DNA of 64,000 bases from Rhabdophis nuchalis (Eukaryota > Chordata > Lepidosauria > Squamata > Natricidae), in the NCBI GenBank assembly GCA_039707465.1, contig CM077648.1, forward strand, positions 18,387,619 through 18,451,618, read 5' to 3'. Each line of letters starts with the position of its first letter. The first letter of the stretch is position 1. The translations under genes were made by a program, and so were the position numbers. The notes beneath the pieces are model-generated. The model did not search any database, was not told the DNA's origin, and was given only the letters and a program-made list of their open reading frames with translations. Shown here in pieces: positions 53,195 through 63,898 of the stretch.

Positions 53195-53610
53195 TAGAAT
53201 CATAGAAAGCAACATGTACATAAAAAGGGGACTGGAGGCTAAAACGTATGAAGAATGGTTGCAGGAATTGGGTATGTCTAGCTTAATTAAAAGAAGGTCT
53301 AGGGGAGACATGATAGCAGCCTTCCAATATCTCAGAGGTTGCCACAAAGAAGAGGGAGTCAAGCTATTCTCCAAAGCATCTGACAGTAGGACAAGAAGCA
53401 ATGGATGGAAACTAATCAAGGAGAGAAGCAACCTAAAACTAAGGAGAAATCTCTTGACAGTTAGAACAATTAATCAGTGGAACAAGTTGCCTCCAGAAGT
53501 TATGAATGCTCCAACACTGGAAGTTTTTAAGAAGATGTTGGATAACCATTTGTCTGAAGTGGTATAGGGTTTCCTGCCTAGGCAGGGGGTTAGACTAGAA
53601 GACCTCCAAG
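53195..53610 (+). mobile_element. CR1-type LINE 3' end, plus strand
   Basis: The frame to 53567 is open. It is followed by a GTAGTATAGGG-like block, GGTTAGACTAGAAGACCTCC, and a pentanucleotide tail. 5' truncation at about 53195. Confidence 0.88.
53212..53567 (+). pseudogene. CR1 ORF2 C-terminal tail, open frame
   Basis: The frame reads KTYEEWLQELGMSSLIKRRS, RGDMIAAFQYLRGCHKEEG, KLFSKA, RTRSNGWKLIKERSNLKLRR, then TINQWNKLPPEVMNAPTLEV and the stop at 53565-53567. It is the characteristic end of CR1 ORF2 (RGD.I..F.YL.G, WN.LP.EV..A.. motifs). The endonuclease and reverse transcriptase are absent through 5' truncation, so it is not a functional gene. Confidence 0.85.
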
Positions 53611-53682
53611 GTCCTATTCTACTCTACTCTACTCTACTCTACTCTACTCTACTCTACTCTACTCTACTCTACTCTACTCTAT
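53611..53682. repeat. (TACTC)n microsatellite at a CR1 tail
   Basis: About 14 pentamer units directly after the CR1 3' end. Confidence 0.92.
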
Positions 53683-54895
53683 ATTTTGTCTATAATATTC
53701 CACTATGCGGACAATGGATTCCATGTTGTACATAAGAGATTAAAATGAACAAAATAGTTACTGGGGTTAAAATAAATAACATACTTCACTTCATATAATG
53801 TAATAAGACATAATGAGCTTTCTTGTTGGATTATCAAATCTAGCTGTCTTTAATTCATCGTGCTAAACTCATAGTCTTAACCATGCTTGAAAGTATGTTT
53901 AATTACTTAAGTTACTTCCACATTTTGCCCAAGCTTCAAGCGACGCCCTTCAGCTGAACCCCTTTCCTTGGTGATATTATAGCTACCATTAATAATGCCT
54001 GAAAATAGTTTAGTGTTCCCTAATTGACAGTTGATATAAGAAGTCTTACCTAGGTATTAACTGAACGAGCTAGACTTGCATAAATCCTCTGGTTTTATCT
54101 ACCAACGTTTCTTTCTTCCAGCAGTTTTATATTACAGAATCAATGAGAAATAAATCATTTCATTTATCAGGTTAGCCCCATGATAAACTGTTGGGAACTT
54201 TGGGAAAATATATATGAAGCCTGCAGGAACAATATAATATAAAAAAAACCTAAACTTTTAGCAACAAAGCTACATCATTTTAACTTCTTTTAATATTCTT
54301 TTGTCATACCTACTCTGTTTTTCCAACAAAACCTCCATCACCCCTACTTAATGCTTCCCATCCGCTGATCATGCTTTTCGAATGAAGTAATGTTGTGCGG
54401 AAATTCAGGTTTTCTTTAAAATATGTAAACAGCCATGAACTCCATTCATCTTCTCAAGCAATCAAGCTTTATCTCTTGCTGCAGACAGTATGATATCCTT
54501 TGCCAAGCATCTCGGTGCAATGTCGGAGCTCTGCGGATAAGTGTTTACAAAATAAGCGGTTGAAAAATGGTTTTATTCAAATTTTATTTTGGAACTCTGG
54601 TTCATCTTCCTTTCAATACCGGAAAGAATTTGGAGAGGGGAAAAAAAGAAACCCTTTTTTCCACTAAACTTAGGTAAACATTCAGCTTCAATTAACATGG
54701 AGACATTGGTCTGTTAATTCTTTAGTGGAGAAGCTTGGCCACCTCTCTTTTCTGCATACTGTGCAGTAAAATGATTTGTTCCATTGGTTAAAACAAACTC
54801 TTTAGCAGTATTGCTTGCCATGAAAAGCTCAGTCATTTCTTCTATGGATATCCATCGCATTGAGAAACAATTCACACATTGAATATAGCTAAAGA
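53683..54895. other. Repeat-free unique DNA
   Basis: About 1.2 kb without recognised repeats or genes; together with 52211-53194 the longest repeat-poor part of the window. Confidence 0.45.
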
Positions 54896-54903
54896 GTTGA
54901 TAT

Positions 54904-55168
54904 CAGTGGTGGGTTCCGGCCGGTACGCCCCGGTACTTACCATTCCAGTACGTTGCTTCAGAGGGCCCACCTGCCTGCGTTCCGTACCTGTATTTGACCC
55001 AACCAGGCCATTTGTGCATGCACACGCAGTGTACAGCGCCTGTGCGATGGTCCGCTGGAGTGTCACAGGGCGCTGGGTGCAAATGCATGCGCAGTGCGTG
55101 TGCATGTGGTAGATGCCCATCCCCCATCGCAGCGTACCAGTTGCGACGGGATCCAGAACCCACCACTG
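54904..55168. mobile_element. hAT non-autonomous element, 265 bp
   Basis: Starts CAGTGGTGGGTTCCGG and ends ATCCAGAACCCACCACTG, with a perfect duplication GTTGATAT (54896-54903, 55169-55176). The interior has TACCAGTTGCGACGGG. Relatives: 8087 and the fragment 17612. Confidence 0.93.
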
Positions 55169-55176
55169 GTTGATAT

Positions 55177-55974
55177 ATATATGACAAAGACTTCTTTCAG
55201 AAGACTTAACAATTAAAAAAAAAAAGACTTTAAAGTTACTCTAAACTGCCCGAGTTATCCTTAATCTTTCTCCCTTCTCTCTAATCCTCCTCGTTTAGAA
55301 ACTATTGTGTTTGTGTGTGTGGAGGGGGGGATTATAAATACAAAATAATGCCATATGATGCCATATTTTAGAAGGTGGAAGAAAAGCTGCATGATCCCAA
55401 TCTTGCAAAAATCCCACAAATTAAAACCAAATTATTTTACTATTTTCAATAACTTTATTCCATTAGATACTTGAAGTCATCCTGCCATTAAGAAAACAAA
55501 CAAATAAACTGTTATGAGAACTGATTGCTTCATATAGAAGATAATTTAGGTTTGCATAATAAAAGCCTAGCTAATCTGGCCTTGGTTATTAGCAAAACTT
55601 TGTTTTGCCCAGTTAGGCTATTGAATTAGTCAAGATTTACCGTTTTAATTTGATGAAGGATTCTTATATGGTGGAGGAACATATTCCACTTTACTACATA
55701 GCTTGAGGCTCACTGGGGATGCAGATGTAATTGGATTAAGTCTCTTCTGGGGAAATAAATCAGGCAATGTTCATTCTAGTCAAATCCAGTCGGGAAAAGA
55801 CAGCTATGAAAGGATGAGTCCATCTGCGTGGAATAAAATAACATTTTGTAAATCTACAGGTTTGCATATCTGCACTCTCTGTATCTCTGAAATGTTCTAC
55901 CACACTTTTCCCTTGACAGATGCTGATAATGTGATTTCTGATAAAGATGAATATTTGTAGCTCGGGGTTGAAAT
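55177..55974. other. Unique DNA, nothing recognised
   Basis: An A run near 55214 and a G run near 55324. No gene or repeat family recognised. Confidence 0.45.
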
Positions 55975-56785
55975 GAGTGGTCTCTGAGCTTGGATGTTCT
56001 CTTGCAGATGTTTTTTTATCCAGACTAGGTAACAACATCAGGGAGCAGGGTTTGCTCTCATTTTATATACTAATGGCTTGCCCTCCTCTTGTTGGTGGGA
56101 GTGGTCTTGGAGGTTCTTTGGGTAGGCTGTTTACTTGTTTGGCAGTTCCTTCAATGGCGGGATTCAATTTTTTTTACTACTGTTTCTGTGGGCGTGGCTT
56201 GGTGGGCATGGCAGGGGACGGTTACTGCAAAATCTCCATTCCCTCCCAATCAGCTGGGACTCGGAAGGCAGAGAATAGATGGGGGTGGGGCCAGTCAGAG
56301 GTGGTATTTACTGGTTCTCTGAACTACTCAAAATTTCCCCTACCGGTTCTCCAGAACTGGTCAGAACCTGCTGAATAACACCTCTGAGTTCCTTGTTTGC
56401 TTCTTGACTGTTGGTCTATGTTAATCTTGGAGTTAATCGATGCTCAGCTGGGTGAGATATTTTGGTCTTTTTCTTACTTATTGGCTTGTTGAGTGTCTCT
56501 TTTGCCCAGTAAGTAGACATTGTTTATGTCTTTGTATCGATTTGCCAAAGTGCCAGGCTTCTAGAAATTCTCTAGCATTTTTGGACCTACCTTAGTTCAG
56601 GATGGTCACAGTTTCCCAGTTTAAGCTATGGTTAAGTCCTATGGACAGACCAACAGCCAAGAAGTAAACAATACCCCAATTCATGAACCACCAAACAAGT
56701 AAGCAGTCCAATCAAAGATCCTCCAAGACCATTCTCCCCAACGCTGACAAATAGCCCCCGAGAGCACCAAGGTCCCCTCAAGGGG
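55975..56785. mobile_element. Large inverted-repeat retroelement (PLE-like), split by a hAT MITE
   Basis: The left arm (about 56083-56145 and 56395-56425) has GTGGTCTTGGAGGTTCTTTG, CTGTTTACTTGTTTGGCAG and TTCTTGACTGTTGGTCTATG. Its complement is the right arm at 56645-56745 (GGACAGACCAACAGCCAAG, CCAAACAAGTAAGCAG, CCTCCAAGACCATTC). CTTGCAGATG with AGGTAACAACATCAG near 56005-56060 and GAGAGCACCAAGG at 56761 are shared with 32138-32345. No coding sequence is recognised. Confidence 0.55.
56152..56386. mobile_element. hAT non-autonomous element, 235 bp, inverted
   Basis: Starts CAATGGCGGGATTCAA (diverged) and ends CTGCTGAATAACACCTCTG, with a perfect duplication AGTTCCTT (56144-56151, 56387-56394). 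Same family as 45489 in the opposite direction; it splits the left arm of the surrounding inverted-repeat element. Confidence 0.9.
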
Positions 56786-57252
56786 ATTTCTGAATTGACT
56801 CTATTGTCATCATGAAGGGAAAATGCTGAAAACCCCCAGTTTCAGAAGAAAGTGCCTATGCCTATTTATGTGCTTCTTCTTTGGGCTCCACAATATGAAA
56901 TATTGCCAAGTGTAGCCTTCTGGTTGCCCTGACATTCGTCTTGGAAAAAATCCTGACCTCAGTGAAACAGTTCTACAGTTTCTTGCTGACTTGCTCTGTA
57001 GTCTGTCATTCGATCTCATTTTTGGTTCACGGTGCTTTTTTCACATGCATCTTCTCTTATCTTCTACTATTCTTCACCTTCAGCTACCCAAAGAGCTTCC
57101 CTGAATCACAGAGTGGAAAGGGACCGTCATGAGCATTAATCCCAACATAAAATCATAGCTTTGGAAGAGATGGCTTAGCCATCCAGTATCCTGCTCAGTA
57201 CAGAAACCCACCTTAGATCATTCCAGGCATGTGGCTATCACATCTTTGAAGA
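56786..57252. other. Unique DNA, nothing recognised
   Basis: No gene or repeat family recognised. Confidence 0.45.
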
Positions 57253-57260
57253 CATTAATT

Positions 57261-57455
57261 CAGTGGGTCTCAACCTTCCTAATGCTGTGACCCTTTAATA
57301 CAGTTCCTCATGTTGTGGTGACCCCCCGACCATAACATTATTTTATGTTTTCAGTATTTTTTCGAAAATATGTGTTTTCCAATGGTCTTACGGACCCCTG
57401 TGAAAGGGTTGTCCGACCCCCAAAGGGGTCCCGACCCACAGGTTGAGAACCACGG
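57261..57455. mobile_element. SPIN-like non-autonomous hAT element, 195 bp
   Basis: Starts CAGTGGGTCTCAACCTTCC and ends CACAGGTTGAGAACCACGG, with a perfect duplication CATTAATT (57253-57260, 57456-57463). GTGACCCTTTAATACAG, GTTGTGGTGACCCC and CCCCAAAGGGGTCCCGACCC match what I remember of the SPIN non-autonomous consensus. SPIN elements belong to the Buster branch of hAT and moved horizontally among tetrapods, squamates included. Confidence 0.75.
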
Positions 57456-57463
57456 CATTAATT

Positions 57464-57572
57464 GAAGGGAAACAATCCCTTCTTCTTTCTTCCTTGTAGT
57501 CGTCACTTATATTCTTGCTATATGCAGGCTTCATCTTGTTTGTTGCCCCTCTGACCTTTCATGATTTTGAAC
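57464..57572. other. Short unique stretch
   Basis: Nothing recognised. Confidence 0.4.
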
Positions 57573-57840
57573 CAGGGGTCACCAATTTTTGGACCTTAGG
57601 GACTACTGAATTCATAATCTTAAGTCCTGTGAGCCCCTAATATGATCTGCCTAATGACTGGCTGGGTAGACATGGCTAAGTGGTCACGTGATTGGGTGGG
57701 CCTGGCCAACTTGATGTCACTCATGTCAGGGGTTCCTCGCCAGCCTCTACTCGGCCCTCCCCTCCCAGCCACTCCTCGCCTCCCCACCCCGGCTCCTTAG
57801 AGCCATCACAGGAAGCAGTTGTTGGAGCTAAGCAATCCCC

Positions 57841-58120
57841 ATGAGAAAGAGTTGGCAAAACAGCTCAGTTCAAATTGGATCTGATTGAGAAGGAGGCTCA
57901 GCAGAAGCACCTCACTGAGGGCTATGAGCAGAGGCTTTCCAACCTGAGGGAAGACCTGTGAGAGTGCAATGGCCTGGAGGCTCAGCGGGCTGAGATGGTC
58001 AGCCAGTTCCAGACCAGGATGCAGTCCCACAAGGTCCTCTGGCTCTTCGCCACCAGTGGCGTTTCCCTCCAGCCTTCTCCCAAAGCCTCGCACCAGGAAG
58101 CCAAAGCAGACCACAAGTGA
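57841..58120 (+). pseudogene. Captured fragment of a coiled-coil protein gene
   Basis: From about 57868 the frame reads FKLDLIEKEAQQKHLTEGYE and QRLSNLREDL, then a stop at 57959-57961, then ECNGLEAQRAEMVSQFQTRM, QSHKVLWLFATSG and on to a stop at 58118-58120. Upstream, a one-base shift near 57868 links it to EKELAKQL. The charged heptad-like pattern suits a coiled coil of a cellular protein. I do not recognise the gene. There is no splice-like interruption, so the source was one exon or a spliced RNA. A stop and a shift make it a pseudogene. Confidence 0.5.
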
Positions 58121-58141
58121 GAATTTCTTCCCCCCTCCGAC

Positions 58142-58356
58142 CAGTGGTGGGTTTCTGCAGGCTCGCACCTACTCGCGAGAGCCGGTTGGTGAAATTTAGA
58201 GAACCGGTGAGAGGGGGTTCCACTGGCATACCTGGAAGTAAATCTGGTCCGCCGCTGCCAGTGACCCAATGGAAAGGAAAGGAAAGGAAAGGAAAGGAGA
58301 GGACAGGAAGGAAGGAAGGAAGGAAGGAAGGAAAGAAAGAAAGAAAGAAAGAAGGA

Positions 58357-58412
<56 letters not shown>

Positions 58413-58588
58413 ATTCATCATCACAATTGAGTCCAAAATTTTGGTTGCTAAGCAAAAGTGTTGTTAAATGAGTTTCACCACATTTTAAAAGGTGACCACT
58501 CCCATCCTGTCACATGACTGCCAAGCCACGCCCACAAAATAGGCCACACCTAGAGAGTAGGTTCTAAAAAATTTGAAACCCACCACTG
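58142..58588. mobile_element. hAT MITE with internal GAAA microsatellite, copy 4
   Basis: Starts CAGTGGTGGGTTTCTGCAGG and ends TTTGAAACCCACCACTG. Flanks CCTCCGAC and CCTCCGTA agree at 6 of 8. The array (about 58273-58412) passes from GGAAA through GGAA to GAAA units. Confidence 0.92.
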
Positions 58589-58796
58589 CCTCCGTACCCA
58601 TACAAAAAGACCCAGAAGGGGGAGACTCTCTGCAGCAACACAAACATTCATTGCATGTATCTGGCCCAGGGCCGTAGTTTGAGGACTCCTGATTTAATGC
58701 AATATAAAAAATGCAAATAATTTATCTGCGGACCACCAAACTTTTCTCACACACCAGTGGTCCACAGACCACCATTTGTTGACTCCCGTTTTAAAC

Positions 58797-59576
58797 CATT
58801 TCCCAGGATTTTGGCTTTGGTTTCTATGTTGGTACATTGATGCATAGAAAGGACTGGTTTTCCTATTTTATTCCTGTAGGACACATGCTTATGGCTTATA
58901 TCATATCTAGCTTTAGTTATGCCTGGATTTATTGTTTTTAATCTGTTTAGTTTAGAAAATCTTATGAGGCTATATTGTAACTGATGATCTAGACTCCTAT
59001 GTTCACAAGTTTGGTTTCTTCTATGATGCTTGCTATTTATTCAGGTGACAAGGGGAAAATGTTCTTATATTTCTAACCCCAAAATTTTGCTTTTATTTTT
59101 TGCTTTTACTTATAGGCAAAATAAATCTTTTTGGCATTTCTCATGCAAACTTTATGTTCAATATTTCTTTGAGTTCATGCTCATTTTTTTTAATGAAGAT
59201 TACAACAAAGGAATAACATAGCTATAAAGTGACGTGATAAGGATGTGCTGAATGACAGATTTACTATTACCAACCATGCTTTATGAAATGTTGATCTAGG
59301 ACTTGATGATGGCTTATATGAAAAGTAGCTCTTAGGATATATAAACACCCTTTTAAGCCTAAGTGAACTTCATGTCTTTCAAACTCTATAATCTCATGTA
59401 CTTCAGCCAGACAAATTGCAAGCAATCATTTATTGTTTTAGCTGTAAACACTTTGATGTTGGACATAATAAGTTATAAAAATTAAGTGTGCAATAAGTGG
59501 GTTCATTATACTATTGATAGATACATTAATTTCAGAGCTTCAGTAAAGCTCATTTGTATTTGTTTATTTATCTACT
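58797..59576. other. Unique DNA, nothing recognised
   Basis: No gene or repeat family recognised. Confidence 0.5.
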
Positions 59577-59935
59577 GAGGGACGTGACGGCTCAGTCGCT
59601 AAGATGCTGAGTTTGTCGATCAGACAGATTGGCAATTCAGCAGTTCGAATAACCGAGTGAGCTCCCATTATTTGTCCCAGCTTCTGCCAACCTAGCAGTT
59701 GGAAAGCATGTTAAAAAATGCAAGTAGAAAAATAGGAACCACCTTTGGTGGGAAGATAACAGCATTCCATGCCCCTTCAGTGTTTAGTCATGCCAGCCAC
59801 ATGGCCACGGAGACGTCTTCAGACAGCGCTGGCTCTTTGGCTTTGAAACAGAGATGAGCACCGCCCCCTAGAGTCAGGAACAACTAGCACATATGTGCGA
59901 GGGGAACCTTTATCTTTACCTTTATTTATCTGCTA
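59577..59935 (+). mobile_element. tRNA-derived SINE, family A
   Basis: A box GACGGCTCAGTCGCTAAG at about 59586-59602; the B-box region CAGCAGTTCGAATAACCG (59638-59655) has lost about 15 bp after it. The tail GGGGAACCTTTATCTTTACC is intact. Confidence 0.9.
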
Positions 59936-60499
59936 CCGTCCAGATACCTAGACAGAATTTACATAATAAAAACACAATGCAAAATCAGAATAAGAATTAT
60001 TTGAAGTTACAAGCTCCAGTTCATGTTCAATTAAATCAATTTTTTAAAAATGCTGCCGTGTACAATTCATTTCTAAACTCCATCCAGAAAAGCCATGTTT
60101 TTACCTGCTTTCAAAAGACCATGATAATATTACCCATCGTGAACCTGGTTGGGGACTAATGCAAAACAGGAAACCTGATAGAGGTCTATAAATGCCCTCA
60201 AAAGGGCATGCGTAGCCTTTAGGAGGCAAAACGAAACAAATAAGTCCAGTTGCCATGACTCAAGCAGACAATTCTACCTGGATGACTTATCTCCAGATGA
60301 CTTATCTCCAGCTTAAAGATGAGCAGACTGTGATTGCAGCGCAGGTGGCTAGGTTTTGCACAGCACTACTGGGAATTTGTCGGGAACACGTGATTAATCC
60401 ACCCTAGCTATTTTACACAACTAACATAGCAAACACTTTTGTATGACTACTCTTTTACGTTTAATGACTATGGGCTTCACAGTATACAAATTGATATTA
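59936..60499. other. Mostly unique DNA with a possible PLE scrap
   Basis: AAGTCCAGTTGCCATGACTC and ACCTGGATGACTTATCTCC near 60242-60295 resemble the ends of the Penelope-like family at 7669-7750. CAGATGACTTATCTC partly repeats. Nothing else recognised. Confidence 0.4.
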
Positions 60500-60965
60500 T
60501 ATCCTGTTTCCCTGAAAATAAGACCTCCCCGGATAATAAGCCCAATCGGGCTTTTGAGCGCATGCGCTAAAATGAGTCCTCCACATAATATTTAAATGCA
60601 CATGCATTTGCCGTTTCCTGGGAGGAGGGGGGAACATGCCCCACCTGCTCCACATGCACCTGCCATCCATGTAGAACAGCCTCATGAGGCTGCTCCCAGA
60701 AACCCTCGCTACCGTGCCCCTTCTCTTAGTGGCGGCCACAAAAAGAGCGGTAGGCTCAGTGGTGCTAGGGGCTAGCATGAGGGTGCCAGAAAAAGAGACA
60801 TAACTTCTGGCCTTCTCTAGATCAGCTGATCCGCGTGCCGTGGGCCAAGGTTAACAGCCTCCTGCACCTCAAAAATAATAAGACCTCCCTGAAAATAAGG
60901 TCAAGTTCTTATTTCGGAGGTCAAAAGAAAATCAGGCCTTGCCTTATTTGGGGGGAAACACGGTA
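60500..60965. mobile_element. TA-flanked MITE, AAAATAAGAC type, 466 bp
   Basis: Left end CCTGTTTCCCTGAAAATAAG, right end TTATTTGGGGGGAAACACGG followed by TA. Subterminal GAAAATAAGACCTCC and AATAAGACCTCCCTGAAAAT repeat in both directions. The interior (60600-60840) is GC-rich and unrelated to the copy at 12752. Confidence 0.75.
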
Positions 60966-62063
60966 GTATAGTCAGGCCATGCGTAACTGACAGATTGGAT
61001 GTCAAATTGTGATTTTAATATAGATTTTATCTATTTATTACATCACTCTAGAATTTTTAACTGGATATTCCTTGAGTGTCTCTGGTCTTTGACAGTAATA
61101 AACTTGATTTTACCTGGATGACTGAGAATCTTCACTGTTTCGTTTGTGCAATGTTTGTGGCACTAGCAGAATTTCAGCAAAATGTTTGGTGAAGGGGTAT
61201 TTTGGGTGTGTGCTTTACAAACTTTTCAGACGTTGAAAGGCTTTAATCTTTTGTTGAAGTGAGCATTCTTTGGGTTTATTATTACTTATAAGGTCAGCCA
61301 TGTCCGTAAAATTTAAAGTAAGAATGTATGAAGCAATAACTCTTGACTTGGCAGCTCTTCCTGGAATGTCCATGTGAATTTCTGACCTTGTTTAGTCACA
61401 AGAACATTCCTGGCATTGCTACTGCCTGAGACTCAGGAGGTTGATTGATGCAAGAAAAGGTTGAGAAAGAAATCTTTTGGGGGTTGATTATAGTGAAGTT
61501 GCACTGCACGCCTTGAATGTTGTAAAGGCAAAAGACAAAAAATTTAATGGAATCCTAAATGTCAGTAAGATTGAATGCCACTTGCAGTGGAGAATTCCCT
61601 CCTAGACATCTGAATATAAAGTGGCAGGTTCTATTAAAATTTACTTTTTCTCCTCTCTTAAAATTGGAAGACCGAATGTGTGTGAAGTGCATGTTTGTAA
61701 CCTGTTGGAATGGCTGCATCAAAACTGAACTGAATAAAACTGACAACCAGGTGGAGCATATTATCGGGCTCCCCAACCTATCTATGCAAAAATTCCTGAA
61801 ATGTCTTTTAGCTGACATTATACAACTCTTTACGGAGATATAGCTATACATACTATAAAATTCACTCTGTGATACAACCAATGAAAAATAACTATCTGCA
61901 GCTATACTTTGGAGTAGTGTCGGTTGATAGCCCATATAAAAGTCATCCTTTTTTTCAAGTATACCTCTGGGATCAATCCCATAACACAGTGGTTTCCTTG
62001 TCTTGCTCTGTTTTCTGGAAGAAACTGAGCTACTTAAAATAACTAAGCTGCAGACTGAAGTGA
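60966..62063. other. Unique DNA, nothing recognised
   Basis: ACCTGGATGACTGAGAATC at 61111-61130 matches a PLE end motif, but nothing around it does. Otherwise no feature. Confidence 0.45.
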
Positions 62064-62322
62064 CTATTGGTGGGATTCAAATTTTTTTTACTACTGGTTC
62101 TGTGGCTTAGTGGGCGTGGTGTGGCTTGGTGGCCATGGGGCTTGGTGGGCGTGGCAGGGGAAGGATACTGTAAAATCCCCATTCCCTCTCGATCAGCTGG
62201 GACTCGGGAGGCAGAGAATAAATTGGGGTGGAGCCAGTCAGAGGTGGTATTTACCGTTTCTCTGAACTACTCAAAATTTCCGCTACCGGTTCCCCAGAAC
62301 TGGTCAGAACCTGCCACCACCT
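62064..62322. mobile_element. hAT element, diverged ends, inverted
   Basis: CTATTGGTGGGATTCAAATTT at the left, GGGCGTGGCAGGGGAAGG inside and GAACTGGTCAGAACCTGC at the right match 56152-56386. Both termini are damaged and there is no target duplication. Confidence 0.75.
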
Positions 62323-62428
62323 AGTTATGCTAAGGCTCTTTTTCCCGTAAAAGAAAGCAAAGGATTAAACCAAAATGTTAAAAAAAAGGAGGAGGAGGAG
62401 ATAATAAAGGAATACTACAAGCTGGAAG

Positions 62429-62613
62429 CAGTGGTGGGTTTCTGCAGGCTCGCACCTACTCGTGAGAGCCGGTTGGTGAAATTTAGAGAACCGGTGAGAG
62501 GGGATTCCACTGGCGTACCTGGAAGTAAATCTGGTCCGCCGCTGCCAGTGACCCAACGGGAAGGAAAGGAAAGGAAAGGAAAGGAGGAAGGAAGGAAGGA
62601 AGGAAGGAAGGAA

Positions 62614-62675
<62 letters not shown>

Positions 62676-62853
62676 GAATTTACCATCACAATTGAGTCCA
62701 AAATTTTGGTTGCTAAGCAAGAGCGTTGTTAAATGAGTTTCACCACATTTTAAAAGGTGGCCACTCCCACCCTGTCACATGACTGCCAAGCCACGCCCAC
62801 AAAATAGGCCACACCTACAGAGTAGGTTCTAAAAAATTTGAAACCCACCACTG
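62429..62853. mobile_element. hAT MITE with internal GAAA microsatellite, copy 5
   Basis: Starts CAGTGGTGGGTTTCTGCAGG and ends TTTGAAACCCACCACTG, with a perfect duplication GCTGGAAG (62421-62428, 62854-62861). The array (about 62560-62674) passes from GGAAA through GGAA to GAAA, as in copy 4. Confidence 0.93.
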
Positions 62854-62915
62854 GCTGGAAGGAACCTGAAAAGCCATTTGGTTCAGCCCCCTATTCAAGG
62901 ATGAAACTTCTAGAG

Positions 62916-63031
62916 CAGGGGTGTCAAACTTGCGTCGTCACGTGACGTATTGTGACTTTTTTCCCTTTGCTAAAGCGAGTGTGGGCGTGGCCAGAGCATC
63001 TGGCTTACGGGCCGCGAGTTTGACATCCCTG
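62916..63031. mobile_element. hAT MITE, 116 bp
   Basis: Starts CAGGGGTGTCAAACTTG and ends CGAGTTTGACATCCCTG, with a perfect duplication TTCTAGAG (62908-62915, 63032-63039). An internally deleted relative of 28834-29124. Confidence 0.92.
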
Positions 63032-63039
63032 TTCTAGAG

Positions 63040-63561
63040 CACCTGTGATAGCAACTTCCCCTTAAGGTAGGATCTCTCGACAGACAAAATAACTGAATAA
63101 ACATTATTTTCCATTACAACTGGAAATAACTATTGTTCCATGACAACATGGTCAGAAAATGGAAGCATACATAAAAAATAATAATAAGTTCCCTCTTAAG
63201 AAAGAAGACACTTTCATAGTTTCTAATCAATTGCCACTGCTCTGAAAAGTATTAAAGGGCTCAATTCTTTTCATAGTGGATGGTAATTTCCTACTTGCCT
63301 TGTGCTGAGTGCAGTAAATTGCTTCTCTAGATAGGACCAGATCATTCCTTTGAGAGTTTTACCTAGATTATTCCTTTGAGAGTTTCCTGTAGTGGGCATA
63401 AGGGCTAAAGCCATCAAGGCACAGAGAAAACTGGAGAGTTGAGTTGGAGAAGGAATGCAAAGTTTGTTAACAGAACATGAATTAAGTCTGGGAAGACAAG
63501 GAACTTAACATCCCCTTGCTTTGACTTTCTTTGGTATAAGAGGGGACAATCTGCTGTCAGG
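63040..63561. other. Unique DNA, nothing recognised
   Basis: TAGATTATTCCTTTGAGAG-like sequence occurs twice near 63343-63387. No gene recognised. Confidence 0.45.
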
Positions 63562-63898
63562 TTTGAATAGAAAAGAATAGAATAGAATAGAATAGAATAG
63601 AATAGAACAGAACAGAACAGAACAGAACAGAACAGAACAGAACAGAACAGAATTCTTTATTGGCCTAGTGGGATTGGACACACAAGGAATTTGTCTTTGG
63701 TGTATATGAATAAAATACATTCATCAAGAATCATAAGATACAACACTTAGTGATAGTCATAAGTTACTACTAAGCAATCCAACCATACTTGTAAACAAGT
63801 AATCTAAATTGTAAAGATACAAGCAACATGGTTATAGTCATAAGTGGGAAGAGATAGATTCTGGGAAGGATGAGAAGAAGAATAGTAATACAGTACTA
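63562..63898 (-). mobile_element. CR1-type (Snake1-like) LINE 3' end, minus strand
   Basis: (AATAG)n then (AACAG)n (about 63570-63650), followed by AATTCTTTATTGGCC, CACAAGGAATTTGTCTTTGG and the complement of the 3' UTR seen at 44650-44935. 5' truncation at about 63898. Confidence 0.8.

Larger units (their letters stand above)
57573..58788. mobile_element. Composite hAT-like element with a coding fragment and a nested MITE
   Basis: The left end CAGGGGTCACCAATTTTTGG and the right end TTTGTTGACTCCCG are imperfect inverted repeats. The flanking octamers TTTTGAAC (57565-57572) and TTTTAAAC (58789-58796) agree at 7 of 8. Inside lie a coiled-coil-type coding fragment (57841-58120) and hAT MITE 58142-58588. 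Without the nested MITE the element is about 770 bp. Confidence 0.7.
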
